Program-made: the position numbers and the translations under genes
Shown: piece after piece, positions 1 through 10,575 of the stretch
Position numbering within the stretch: position 1 is the first letter of the stretch
Layout of the letters: each line of letters starts with the position of its first letter
NCBI GenBank assembly: GCA_022495995.1
Contig: JAFEMH010005403.1
Span: 1 to 64,000 of the forward strand
Reading direction: 5' to 3'
Length of the DNA: 64,000 bases
From: Adenophora triphylla var. japonica
Lineage: Eukaryota > Streptophyta > Magnoliopsida > Asterales > Campanulaceae
Notes under the pieces: generated by a model
Databases searched by the model: none
What the model saw: the letters and a program-made list of their open reading frames with translations, nothing else
What the model was told of the DNA's origin: nothing

Positions 1-204
1 TTACAACTTTGCCCCTGGACCTTCCACTTGGGCATGCAATTCTCGTTATCTTTTTAACAGAGATAACCTCCTCTTGAGAAAATATCTCTCATACGGCTGA
101 AGCAATCCAAGCTTTTTTTTTTCCTGAAGTCGCACTCACATTGGATTAAGTTCCGTCATAGCAGGATAACACTTCAAGCGCTTGACCTCCGTAATTGTCG
201 AGAA

Positions 205-975
205 CTTCTAAACTTGTGCTACCTCTATCACGCGAATAGTGAAGTACGCCCCAAGTCATGCCCCGAAGTCATTTAAACTTGTGCTACCTCTATCCGCGAA
301 TAGTGAAGTACGCCCAAGTCATTCCAAGTCATTTCAACTTGTGCTACCTCTATCCGCGAATAGTGAAATGCCCAAGTCATTCCAAGTCATTTCAACTTGT
401 GCTACCTCTATCCGCGAGAATAGTGAAGAATGTCGAAGTCATTCCAAGTCATTTCAACTTGTGCTACCACTATCCGCGAATAGTGGCCGAATGCCCAAGT
501 CATTTCATTGTGCGGCCACTATCCGCGAATAGTGACGAATGCCCAAGTCATTTAAACTTGTGCTACCTCTATCCGCGAATAGTGAAGTACGCCCAAGTCA
601 TTCCAAGTCATTTCAACTTGTGCTACCTCTATCCGCGAATAGTGAAGTACGCCCAAGTCATTCCAAGTCATTTCAACTTGTGCTACCTCTATCCGCGAAT
701 AGTGAAGTACGCCCATGAGTCATTCCAAGTCATTTCAACTTGTGCTTTACCACTATCCGCGAATAGTGACGAATGCCCAAGAATCATTTCAATTTGTGCA
801 ACCACTATCCGCGAATAGTGACGAATGCCCAAGTCATTTCAATTTGTGCAACCATTATCCGCGAATAGTGACGAATGCCCAAGTCATTTCAATTTGTGCA
901 ACCAGCTATCCGCGAATAGTGACGAATGCCCAAGTCATTTCAACTTGTGATACCATGATCCGCGAATAGTGACGT
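205..975 (+). repeat. Tandem repeat, about 50-65 bp unit
   Basis: About 14 imperfect copies of a unit containing CAACTTGTGCTACC, then TATCCGCGAATAGTG, then a short CCCAAGTCATT spacer. The spacer varies (GAAGTACGCC or GACGAATGCC), so copies range from about 48 to 65 bp. Reading frames stay open for up to 186 codons only because the unit lacks stops; nothing suggests a protein. The array lies in the 3' noncoding part of element D. Confidence 0.9.
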
Positions 976-1039
976 ACGCTCAAGTTTCCCAACTTAAATT
1001 ACCTCTATCTCCGTCATAAAGAGATAGCGTCCCAAGTTC

Positions 1040-1262
1040 TAACTTCATCGGTGGCGGCCTCAGGAATTGTCAATCGGTGACGGCCTCCGGTAATTGTCAA
1101 TCGGGTGACATCCTCCGGTAATTGTCAATCGGTGGCACGGCCTCCGGTAATTGTCAATCGGGTGACATCCTCCGATGGTGTCAATCGGGTGACATCCTCC
1201 GGTAATTGTCAAATCAGGTGACATCCTCCCGGTAATTGTCAATCGGGTGACAGCCTCCTAAT
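1040..1262 (+). repeat. Tandem repeat, about 28 bp unit
   Basis: About eight copies of a unit built from GGTGACATCCTCC and GGTAATTGTCAATCG, with indels. It is the second array of element D's 3' noncoding region and resembles the GGTGACGGCCTCC sequence in element B near 61060. Confidence 0.85.
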
Positions 1263-1315
1263 TGTCAAAATCTCAAGGATCCTAGACATCGTTCCACGAC
1301 TATCTAGTGATGCTT

Positions 1316-1660
1316 TAACTACGATCAAGGCTTGATTCCTCCGGGATACGTAGGTAGCCTTTTATAAAAGGTCCAGCCATTCGACCACTTTGGTCACCCT
1401 GTTTCTTTGTCACTCCTCAGTGATAAAGCAGCCCCTCAAAGAGGTTCAGATATTCGACCACCTGGGTCACTCCTAGCATATCCCCAGTAGGATCAATTGC
1501 TTGACTTCCTAGGTCATTTTCTCTTTTATTTCCCCGGCTGAGACCGGTTTCTCCTCTTCCTCCCCGGCGGATCCTAATTCGAACTACGGCCTGGCTTGAT
1601 TCACTCCGGGATCGTAGGTAGCCTTCCAAAAGGATTCGGCCACTCGGCCACCTTGGTCTC
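1316..1660 (+). other. Two copies of a conserved Tat/Ogre 3'-region box
   Basis: Two copies (about 1316-1400 and 1572-1660) of a motif running GGCTTGATTC, then a GATACGTAGGTAGCC-like core, then a GGCCA-TTCGACCAC-TTGGTCA tail. The same box recurs in elements A (inverted) and B although the surrounding tandem repeats differ. Function unknown. Confidence 0.75.
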
Positions 1661-2047
1661 CCGATCCGTCTCGGCATTCGCCGAGATCGGATCCTTTTCT
1701 ATCGACAACCCCACTCGCCTTGCAAGTGACGTTGCCGAGGGGCTTGTAAGTACCCAAATCTGGCTCATGCCTTCCGGTTAATTTTCCACGACATTTCGGT
1801 AAATTTCCCGGTAATTCCCCGGACCTTCCTAGTGTTCGAATGTTACAGGAACATCCAAATTTAAAATTAGGGCATAGAGGAGCCTTCCTAATTAAGAAAA
1901 CACGTTTTTCTTAATTAGGGAGAGAGCTTCTAGAATGATGCCACCTTGCATGGTTCTAGAATGCTTTGAGTCATTGTGGATAATGCCGCACGGCCTCATT
2001 TGCAAAGAGCTGCGGCCGCACGACTTCATTAGCCTTATCCAGGTGCC

Positions 2048-2055
2048 TATAAATA
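2048..2055 (+). promoter_or_regulatory. TATA box of LTR D
   Basis: TATAAATA followed by GAGCCC, about 300 bp into the LTR. The LTRs of A have the same TATAAATAGAGCCC context, so this marks the probable U3/R boundary region. Confidence 0.65.
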
Positions 2056-2419
2056 GAGCCCTCCTCTACCCATTTCAAGGAGAACAACAACAACACCAAC
2101 CGTCACACACACACAACCAGCCACTCCCAGACGTGAAGAATCCCTTTGAAGGTTCAAGAAGGTGAAGAAGAAGCTCAAGAAGCCATCTCCCTCCTCCTTG
2201 AAGGTCCAAGACCAACCTCCTCCAAGCTCCGTCCAAAGAATCGAAGAAAACGATTGGTAACCTCGCACGCCCTACCTTTGCATCCTAATTGCATTATAAA
2301 TTGCTCATTGCATTGTCTTTATATTGCTTGGGACTTGGTAGATTAAAGATCATATCTTTATAATCCCCTTCCCCTTTTTCATGCATTAAGACCTCATTTG
2401 TCATAAAAATGTAGTCTTT

Positions 2420-2680
2420 TTCATAAAGGTGCATCCTTTGCACCTAAAACCCCCATTTTCCAATAAAAATGTTATCTTTATGCATCATTTGCATATAAAG
2501 ATCAAATCTTTTTTAATAAAAATGCATCCTTTGCATCAAAACCCCTTTTCAATGCATCCTTTGCATAAAAATCAAATCTTTATGCATCATTTGCATAAAG
2601 ATCATTTCTTTCAATCAAAAAGCATCATTTGCAACCTAAAAATGTCATCTTTTCATTAAAGAGTCATTTTTATCATGCAT
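2420..2680 (+). repeat. AT-rich minisatellite within LTR D
   Basis: Irregular reiteration of TGCATCCTTTGCA or TGCATCATTTGCAT separated by AAAAATCAAATCTTT-like spacers of 15-30 bp. Probably slippage-derived and noncoding. Confidence 0.75.
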
Positions 2681-3355
2681 TTCCCTTTTCCCCTAACCTT
2701 GGAACGGACCGGTGTAAAAGTTCTCATCTTTGCATCGTTCCTTCCATTAAAGGTTCATGATTTCTTTAGGAAAAGGATAACCTTGAACCCTATATCTCCA
2801 ATTATCGCTTAAGAATGAGTATGAAGCCTCTATACGAGCTCGACCGTCTTAAAGCGTAGGATTGAGGGGCTAAGGACGGTCCTTCCTAAAGAACCTCATC
2901 TTTGACCCAAAAGAGAGTCATTCTCTCGATCACGCAAGTCCCGTGGGTCCCGAGGTTTAAATGCGTTGATCATAAGTCATAAGATGAGGACGGGATCATA
3001 ATCCCTAATACATAAATTCCAAGGAATCCCGAGCGACAACCAACAAATGGTTTGTACGTCCGGAAGATAACTTGGGACATTCCCCCCCCCTTTTTATTTT
3101 CAAACACATGCACACAAAGAAAGCACGCAAGCAAACACGATTAATGAAATCTAGGGAGACTTGCTCCGGCAAGGCACTTTGGGTGAACGCCAAACGTTCT
3201 TCCCAAGGGGTAACTTAACCTCCGAACCCATAAAACCTTTTTTTCAAAGTTTTGAGGTAATCAAAATGGCGTGGCGACTCCGTTTTTCAAATAACTCGGA
3301 TGTCTTCAAACTCGCGTGAATTCCAATAAACAAAAATTTTGGGCACACATTCACA

Positions 3356-3833
3356 CCTAGCAAACATCTCTCTTTACGAGGGACAAATTTCCATCTTGAC
3401 TTATCATTCTTCTTAACAAGAATCCTATCATGCCAATAATAGCCCTTATTGTTATCCGGTTAAAGACAACGTTAAACTATATCAAACATAATATTCATCG
3501 AGTGAAAGACGATGATAATCTCAGGTCAAAGGATATCAATGATATGACTATATGAGATTTAATTATGACATTCAACCATGACATAAATCTCATAATGGGT
3601 CAAGTCCAGTACCTTGTTCTCTAACAAGTACCCATGAATCTAATGTGCATATCCATGCATATAATCATCACATGATTATCCATTAGACTTCATACTAGTG
3701 CTTCATAAGTACTAGGGACACGATTATTACAATAAACATGCAAACATATATAATAATCAAAGTAATAATCTCATATATAAATGAATAATGACATTACAAA
3801 TAAGTCTATCTCTATAGGCCTAGGGCACTAACA
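3356..3833 (-). repeat. 3' LTR of element C (partial)
   Basis: 478 bp nearly identical to 21919-22396, ending (in + coordinates) GGCACTAACA, the complement of the TGTTAGTGCC LTR start. The rest is cut off at 3355 by the LTR of element D. On the inner side lies a purine run on the minus strand (AAGTGGGAGACTG), the likely polypurine tract. Confidence 0.9.
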
Positions 3834-3865
3834 CATACAGTCTCCCACTTGCACTAGGCCCAATC

Positions 3866-5210
3866 ATTCATGTATCTTATACCCATGGACCTAACATGAC
3901 CATCATGTTTAGCTTGTGGCAAAGGCTTGGTGAGAGGGTCCGCAATGTTGTCATCCGTAGGTACCTTGCATATCTTGACGTCCTCCCTTTCACAGATTTT
4001 TCGAATGAGGTGGAAACGTCTCAAAATGTGTTTGGATCATTGATGTGACCTTGGTTCTTTTGCTTGGGCAATAGCACCGTTATTGTCACAATAAAGCTCT
4101 ATCGGGTTAGTGATACTCGGATCAACTTCTAAGTCACTAACGACTTCTTGATCCAAACCGCCTCCTTAGCTGCATCCGATGCTGCAATGTATTCGGCTTC
4201 GGTTGTAGAATCAGCAACAGTGCTTTGCTTGGAACTCTTCCAACAAACAGGACCTCCATTTAGCATAAACACGAACCCAGACTGCGATCTAAAGTCATCT
4301 TTGTCGATTTGGAAGCTTGCATCTGTGTAACCCTTTACAACTAGATCATCTTCCATTCCTCCAAATACCAAGAATACATCCTTAGTTCTTCTCAAGTACT
4401 TAAGGATATTCTTGACTGCTATCCAATGGTTCTCACCAGGATCAGACTGGTATCTACTCGTCATGCTCAGAGCATACGAGACATCAGGTCTAGTACATAA
4501 CATGACATACATGATAGACCCAATTGCCGAAGCATATGGAATATCACTCATCCTCTTTCGCTCATCATTTGTCTTAGGACAATGAGTCTTGCTAAGAGTA
4601 ATGCCATGTCCCATTGGCAAGTTCCCTCTCTTAGAATTTTCCATGCGGAATCTTCTAAAGACCTTGTCAATATATGTACTTTGACATAAACCAATCATCC
4701 TTCTTGATCTATCTCTATAGATCTTGATACCAAGGATATAAGCCGCTTCACCCATATCTTTCATTGAGAAACATTTTCCTAGCCAGGACTTGATAGTCTC
4801 AAGCGCAGGAACATTGTTTCCAATGAGCAAGATGTCATCGACATATAACACCAGAAATAGTACTATGCTCCCACTTATTTTCTTGTATACACAAGGCTCA
4901 TCTTCGTTTTTGATGAAGCCAAACTCTTTGACTGATTCATCAAAACGTAGATTCCCGGCTCCTCGAAGCTTGCTTCAATCCATAAATGGATCTCTCAACT
5001 TACATACTTTATTAGAATTATTTGGATCGACAAATCCTTCGGGTTGTATCATGTATACATCCTCGAAGTAGGTTTCCGTTAAGAAAAGCCTGTTTTGACA
5101 TCCATTTGCCATATCTCATAGTCGTAATATGCGGCTATGGCAATTAAGATTCTAATAGACTTAATCATTGCTACGGGCGAAAAGGTTTCATCATAGTCAA
5201 CGCCATGAAT
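3866..5210 (-). pseudogene. Element C pol: reverse transcriptase and RNase H, broken
   Basis: An open block at 4129-4851 (240 codons) starts at the RT active site YVDD (4834-4845) and runs through the rest of RT (thumb and connection) into RNase H (VKGYTDASF, STTEAEYIAASDAAKEAVW). A frameshift near 4135 moves the remaining RNase H (ELYCDNNGAIAQAKEP, then DNIADPLTKPLPQAKHDGH) to another frame with at least one stop. Upstream, 4852-5210 holds the RT fingers and palm in several frames (IWQMDVKT is recognisable). Family knowledge: this domain pair copies element RNA into DNA. Here it cannot be expressed intact. Its order after integrase identifies Ty1/copia. Confidence 0.88.
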
Positions 5211-6558
5211 CTACCTATACCCCTTAGCAACAAGCCTAGCCTTGTAAGTATGTACCTTCCCATCCATGTCGATTTTCTTTTTGAAAACCCATTTGCACCC
5301 TATGGTTTTTACACCTTCAGGTGGATCAATCAAGTTCCAAACTTGATTATCGTACATGGATTTGATCTCGGATTCCATGGCTCCTAGCCACTTGTCTGAA
5401 TCAGGAGTGGACATCGCCTCTTGATAGGAAGTAGGTTCATCATTCTCAATGATTTCTACTTCGTTACTTTTCGTCATGAGAAATCCATATCTCTCAGGTT
5501 CGGATCGTATTCTATCTGGTCTGCGAAGAACTTGTGTATCTTGAACCGGTTCCACAACTGCTTGTGAATTTGATTCCGTCTCTACTATTGGTTCCTTGTC
5601 ATTTTCGGGTTTAAGATGATCGTCAAATTCTTGGCTTAAATATTCACCACCTCGATCGGATCGAAGTGTTTTAATAGTTTTGCCAAGTTGATTTTGTAAT
5701 TCATTTTGAAATATTCTAAATATCTCAAATGCTTCACTTTTGTACTTCATCAGATAGACATAGCCATATCTTGATAAGTCATCAGTGAACGTTATGAAGT
5801 ACCGAAATCCTCCCCTAGCAATGCTATTCATTGGTCCACATACATCAGTATGTACGAGAGCCAACAAATCACTAGCCCTTTCGCTACTCTTAGTAAAAGG
5901 TGCTTTAGTCATCTTGCCCAATAAACAAGATTCGCAAACATCATATGATTCATAATCATATGAGTCTAAATATCCATCTTTAGGGAGTTTAGAGACGCGT
6001 TTCTCATTTATGTGACCAAGACGGCAATGCCATTTAAATGTGTTGTTCACATTATTTGGTTTAGATTTCTTATTTACATGATAGACATTTTCAACATTAT
6101 TTTCAACATCTAAGACATAAAGGCCATTAAAAGAATGAGCAATAGAGTAAAGCATATCATTCAAATAAATGGAAAATTTCTTATTCTTAATAAGAAAACT
6201 ATAACCTTCATTGTTTAAACAAGAAATTGAAATAATGTTTCTGCTCAAATCCGGAACATAATAGCAATTATTTAAAACTAATATTAGTCCGCTAGGTAAA
6301 GCGACTTCATAAGTCCCTACGGCTAATGCAGCAACTCTTGCTCCATTTCCAACACGTAGGTCTACTTCACCTTCTTTGAGCGACCTTCTATTCTTTAGTC
6401 CCTGCACATTTTGGCAAATGTGAGATCCACATCCGGTATCTAATACCCAAATACTAGAAGTAGAAAGTAGAATATCTATCACATAGATACCTGAAGTCAT
6501 GGCAATCTCATTGCCCTTCTTTTTCAGTCCTTCCTGATAAACTTTACAGTTACGCCTC
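5211..6558 (-). pseudogene. Element C gag end, protease, pre-integrase, integrase fragment and RT N-terminus
   Basis: One long open frame (6500-5211, 429 codons) holds, in order, an aspartic protease active site in VLDTGCGSHIC, a GAG-pre-integrase zinc region (WHCRLGH then CESCLLGK), the integrase core start ([34 protein letters not shown]), an acidic linker, and the RT start ([19 protein letters not shown]). The integrase segment carrying the third catalytic residue (Glu) is missing: the frame jumps in frame from just after RGGEYLSQEF to the linker. This looks like an internal deletion of several hundred bases compared with normal copia integrase. Upstream of 6500 the frame continues as the end of gag and joins 19291 across the insertion of element A. 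Confidence 0.9.
6554..6558. repeat. Target-site duplication of element A (left)
   Basis: GCCTC directly before TGTGATG; matches GCCTC at 19287-19291. Confidence 0.95.
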
Positions 6559-8407
6559 TGTGATGTACCCGATTTTCAATTTTGAAAAATCAAACGGAGT
6601 CGCCACGCCGTTTTTAGTTTTAAGGGCCAAAACTTTGAAAAATGCCCAAAATTAGAGATTTGGGTTCGGAGGTCACGTTACACTCCGGGAAGAACGTTAG
6701 GGTTCACCCGGAATGCCTCGTAAAACGAGTCTTCCTAATTTAAAACCATTTGTATGTGTGTGTGTGTTTCTTTGGTTAAAATAAATGCAAACTGAGAAAA
6801 TTAAAAATTGAGAACTCTTTATAAGACATTAAACAAGTCCCATGATTTTTTGTATGATTTTAGGGTTGAGTTTTGGTACTCAAAAGACTCCTTGAAGTTG
6901 AAAGTCAATTCTGCCAGAATGAAAAAGACAGTGGACACTTGATTTTAAAATGGATTTAAGAGTTTTAAAAATTCAGAATCTGGGGAAAGTCAGAGAATGA
7001 AAGTTATTCAATACATATTAAATAGGGTTACTGCAAAATATTTTTATAATTGGAGATGATTTGATGGACCAAAACCCTCTGGAAATCACAGATGTGAAAT
7101 CTGGATTTCCAGAGACTGCTAAACTGACCTTTGGAAAATAATTTGAACGAGGGACTTGTACTTGGAGGAAAAATAAAGTAAAAATATTTCTGGAATCCTA
7201 TGGATGTTGGATATAAAAAGTGTTTTATAGTCATCGCCAAATTCTAAGTTTCTGTATGTCCAAAAAATTAGACAATGGACAGAGGTCTTAGAGAAATGCA
7301 ACTGGACAGCAACATTCTCAAGAAGGAAAATGTGATTTTTGGGGGATTTGCATCTATGTTCACCCCATTTTCATCCCTATACTTGATTCCACTACTTTGT
7401 GTCAAGTGGTTATCATATCAAGTCATCCTTGGTGGATTTATGGGGTTTAAAGCATGTCCTTTGCAAATGGGAAGGGAGATTTTGTAAAGATGAAATTAAA
7501 GAGAAAAATTAACTAGAAATTTAAAGTGTGGACCATTTGAGATGGTCATTCATGGAGATGAACTCCAAAATGACCATATTAGGTCAAAACTTAAGTTAAA
7601 CTAGACATAAAGTAAATTAAGGTAAGAAAAACAAGATTAACTAGACAAGTAAAGTAAAGATGTAAATTGAACAAGATGAACAAGAAATTAAAAGAGAGTT
7701 TTAAGGTTTAAAGAAGGAGGGTTTACCAATGATGGTTTAACCCTATCTTCTTGTGTTTGTGTTTGTGTTTGTGTTTGAATGGATTCAAGGCTTAAGAGTG
7801 TTTAGTGTTTATTAATAGAGTTGGTCAAAGAGAAAACAAGTAGATAACACTTAAGTCCTCTATGTTTTCTCTCTAATCCTCCTATTTAGTGTTGATTTAA
7901 GCTTGAGCTTATGTGTTTAAGAGATGTTTTGAGAGTGTTTGGTGAGTGAGATTTGGAAAAATGATTAAGAGAAAAGGGTGGCAATTAAGAAATTCCCACT
8001 GTTTTCTCTAATATTTTCACCACCGTAATCTTTGTTGTGATTGAATTGTGTTGTGTGTTTATGAGGCTGAGGGGCTCTATTTATAGGCCACCGGGGTGAC
8101 AAAACCATCCGCGCGGATCCTTATGATGGCGTGCCTTTGTTCATTTAATCTTTGCTGCAGGCTTTGGACAAGAGGAATAAAATTTTCAAATACTCAACCA
8201 GCTGTTATTTACAGATTACTGTTTTCGGATTTTTACCCTTTGTGAGATTCCTTACCTTGTTTAACTCCAAATAGCAATCCCCAACTTACCCTTGCTTTGT
8301 TAGAAAAGTTAGGTTTTATTAGAAAAGTTAAGGTTTAGGTTAAGGATGTGAAGGCTTTCGTTAGTTTTCTAACGAGAATACTAACAACTCAAATTGGAGC
8401 ACTTACA
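6559..8407 (-). repeat. 3' LTR of element A
   Basis: 1,849 bp. On the minus strand it begins TGTAAGTGCTCC and ends GGGTACATCACA. A PBS-like TGGCGACTCCG lies in U5 at 6595-6605 (minus). It retains 85 bp that are absent from the 5' LTR. Confidence 0.95.
8078..8085 (-). promoter_or_regulatory. TATA box in the 3' LTR of A
   Basis: Minus-strand TATAAATA followed by GAGCCCC, as in LTR D. Confidence 0.65.
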
Positions 8408-8600
8408 GTAGCCCCTCGGCGACGGCGCTTTCGAAGGAAGCGGGGTCGTCGATAAGAGTAAGGCTCCATATTTGACAAGATGGGAAAAGGGGTGACCAAA
8501 GTGGTCGAGTGGCTGAACCTGGTGATAGGCTACCTACGTATCCTTAAGAGGAATCAAGCCGGTCGTAGTTCGGGTCTTTCGACTATCCTCAGACGTCGAC
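8408..8600 (-). other. Pre-LTR purine tract and conserved box of element A
   Basis: On the minus strand the sequence next to the 3' LTR reads GCCGAGGGGCTAC, the likely plus-strand primer site. The next 90 bp are almost identical to element B 62396-62473. A conserved box (GGATACGTAGGTAGCC on the minus strand) lies at about 8492-8575. Confidence 0.7.
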
Positions 8601-8625
8601 CCTAGAGTGACTATTTTAGGATGTC

Positions 8626-9116
8626 AACCTGGTGATGATGGCGTTTTAGGTGCCTCGAACCTTGAAGATGGGGTTTTAGGTGCCTCGAACCTTGATGATG
8701 GCGTTTTAGGTGCCTCGAACCTTGATGATGGCATTTTAGGTGCCTCGGACCTTGAAGATGGCGTTTTAGGTGCCTCGGACCTTGATGATGGCGTTTTAGG
8801 TGCCTCGGACCTTGAAGATGACGTTTTAGGTGCCTCGAACCTTGAAGATGGCGGTTTAGGTGCCTCGGACCTTGATGATGGCGTTTTAGGTACCTCGGAC
8901 CTTGATGATGGCGCTTTAGGTGCCTCGGACCTTGAAGATGGCGTTTTAGGTGCCTCGGACCTTGATGATGGCGTTTTAGGTGCCTCGGACCTTGAAGATG
9001 GCGTTTTAGGTGCCTCGAACCTTGAAGATGGCGTTTTAGGTGCCTCGGACCTTGAAGATGGCATTTTAGGTGCCTCGGACCTTGATGATGGCGTTTTAGG
9101 TGCCTCGGACCTCGAT
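8626..9116 (-). repeat. 30-bp tandem repeat, about 16 copies
   Basis: Regular 30-bp unit: on the + strand TTTTAGGTGCCTCGGACC then TTGATGATGGCG, with GAAG/GATG and GGAC/GAAC variants. Because 30 is a multiple of three, both strands stay open (a repeating decapeptide of 172 codons on + and 146 codons on -). I treat these frames as by-products. The same unit occurs at 9560-9745 and at 61312-61510 in element B. Confidence 0.95.
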
Positions 9117-9212
9117 TTGAAATGATTTCCTTCGATGGTTTGGGATAGATGGTCCTTTGGTGGACTTCGTTTGAAGGGATCGGTCTTACGTTTGCTGCCG
9201 AGAAAAAGGATG

Positions 9213-9378
9213 ACCGTATTGGTCGAGTGGCTGGACCTATGGTAGGCTACCTACGTATCCCGATTGGGGAATCAAGCCCATACGTAGTTCGAAAGCTGCT
9301 GGGGGTGGGAAATGACCATTTTGGTCTGATGGCTGAACCTAATGGTAGGCTACCTAAGCCGGTCGTAGTTCGGGTCTT
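9213..9378 (-). other. Two further copies of the conserved box in element A
   Basis: Inverted relative to +. They hold GGCTACCTACGTATCC and GGCTACCTAAGCCGG with the flanking TGGTCGAGTGGCTGGACC and GGTCGTAGTTCGGG parts of the box. They sit between two tandem arrays, as in element B. Confidence 0.75.
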
Positions 9379-9404
9379 TCGACTATCTTCAGACGTTGAC
9401 CCTA

Positions 9405-9500
9405 GAGGGACTATTTTAGGGAAGTCGCCCTAAGATTTGACTATTTTTGGGAAGTCGCCCTAAGGTTTGACTATTTTTGGGAAGTCGCCCTATGATTTCG
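9405..9500 (-). repeat. 30-bp tandem repeat, about 3 copies
   Basis: Unit contains GGGAAGTCGCCCTA then a TTTGACTATTTTT part. The same family is expanded to about 17 copies in element B at 61545-62060. Confidence 0.9.
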
Positions 9501-9559
9501 GTTTGTCGAATTAGGGGATGATTGTGATTTCCTCGTGTTGTGTGTCAAAATCGAAGTGA

Positions 9560-9745
9560 TAGCGTTTCAGGTGCCTCAAACCTTAATGACGGCGTTTTAG
9601 GTGCTTCGAACCTTGATGATTGCATTTTAGGTGCCTCAAACCCTAATGATGGCGTTTTAGGTGCCTCGAACCTTGATGATGGCATTTTAGGTGCCTCAAA
9701 CCTTAATGATGGCATTTTAGGTGCCTCGAACCTTGACAAATGGTG
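9560..9745 (-). repeat. 30-bp tandem repeat, about 6 copies
   Basis: Second block of the 30-bp family of 8626-9116, here with AACC in place of GACC and AATGATGG in place of GATGATGG. Confidence 0.93.
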
Positions 9746-9894
9746 ATCTTCGATGTTCGTATCCTTTCGTTGGGGACGGACTCTGAGAGGATAGACAGTC
9801 TTTTGGTGGACTTCATTTGAAGGATCGGTCTTACGTTTGCTGCCGGAGGTAAAAGCGAGGAAAGAGACGGAATTCTGTTGACTTTCGTTAGGGA

Positions 9895-10200
9895 TGAACC
9901 TAAGTTGAGGTTTAGTTCCGAAGTATGAACCTAAATGAGAACTCAGTTCAGGAGTATGAACCTAAGTTTGAGATTTAGTTTAGGAGTATGAACCTAAATG
10001 GGGGCTTAGTTCAGGAGTATGAACCTAAGTTTGAGATTTAGTTCAGGAGTATGAACCTAAATGGGGGCTTAGTTCAGGAGTATGAACCTAAGTTTGAGAT
10101 TTAGTTCAGGAGTATGAACCTAAATGGAGACTTAATTCAGGGGTATGAATCTGAGTTGGGACCTAAGTGGGGACCTGGTTCAGGAGTATGAACCTAAGCT
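9895..10200 (-). repeat. Tandem repeat of about 30 bp in alternating types
   Basis: About nine copies of TTCAGGAGTATGAACCTAA followed alternately by GTTTGAGATTTAG and ATGGGGGCTTAG, giving a higher-order period of about 62 bp. Confidence 0.88.
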
Positions 10201-10284
10201 GAGGTTTCGTACCTGAGGGAGACTATTTGAAGGTGTTCTCGCTGGGGAAGATTCAGGCTTACGTGAACTATCGGGGAAAAGGGT

Positions 10285-10358
10285 GACCGTGTTGGTCAAG
10301 TGGCTGGACCTATGGTAGGCTACCTACGCATCCGAATGGGAATCAAGCCTGTACATAG
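10285..10358 (-). other. Fourth conserved box of element A
   Basis: TGGTCAAGTGGCTGGACC, GGCTACCTACGCATCC and GGAATCAAGCC on the + strand: the same inverted box as at 8492 and 9213. Confidence 0.75.
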
Positions 10359-10384
10359 TGGCGATAACGAGAGGCCACGGGCTT

Positions 10385-10575
10385 TGTACCCAAGATTGAC
10401 TGTTCTTAGGGGAGTCACCCCAGGTTTGACTGTATTTGGGAGTCACCCGAGGATTGACTGTCTTTGGGTGACACCCGAGGTTTGATTGTATTTAGGAGTC
10501 ACCCGAGGATTTGACTGTTATCTGGGAGTCACCCGAGGATTTGACTGTTATCTGGGAGTCACCCGAGGTTTGATG
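10385..10575 (-). repeat. Tandem repeat of about 30 bp, 6 copies
   Basis: Unit GGGAGTCACCCGAGG then TTTGACTGT and a TATTT or TATCT spacer. It is related in layout to the GAAGTCGCCC family (a GTC-ACCC core next to TTTGACT). Confidence 0.88.

Larger units (their letters stand above)
1..3355 (+). mobile_element. Element D: 3' part of a Tat/Ogre-like Ty3/gypsy retrotransposon
   Basis: Only the downstream part of this element is in the window: noncoding internal sequence with tandem repeats (1-1744), then a complete LTR (1745-3355). It belongs with elements A and B because its LTR starts TGTAAGT and ends in CACA, its U5 holds the same TGGCGACTCCG core, and the DNA before the LTR carries the same GAGGGGCT tract and the same GATACGTAGGTAGCC box. 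The five bases after the LTR, CCTAG at 3356-3360, equal the bases at this point in the intact LTR of element C (21919-21923). D is therefore inferred to be inserted in C's 3' LTR, with the other target copy left of the window. No coding sequence is recognisable. Confidence 0.8.
1745..3355 (+). repeat. 3' LTR of element D
   Basis: A 1,611-bp LTR with TGTAAGTACC at the start and CACATTCACA at the end. The boundary before it is the purine-rich GCCGAGGGGCT, equivalent to the tract before the 3' LTRs of A and B. The LTR is diverged from those of A and B apart from the termini and U5. Confidence 0.8.

Noticed and set aside
205..975. Repeat arrays that could be mistaken for CRISPR
   Set aside because: Units are directly contiguous without unique spacers and sit inside plant retrotransposons.
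7028..7487. Small open frames repeated at 17917-18376
   Set aside because: They lie in both LTRs of element A on opposite strands and are present only because the LTR is duplicated.
8607..9125. 172-codon open frame with decapeptide repeats
   Set aside because: Explained by a 30-bp tandem repeat lacking stops; antisense to element A and open on both strands.
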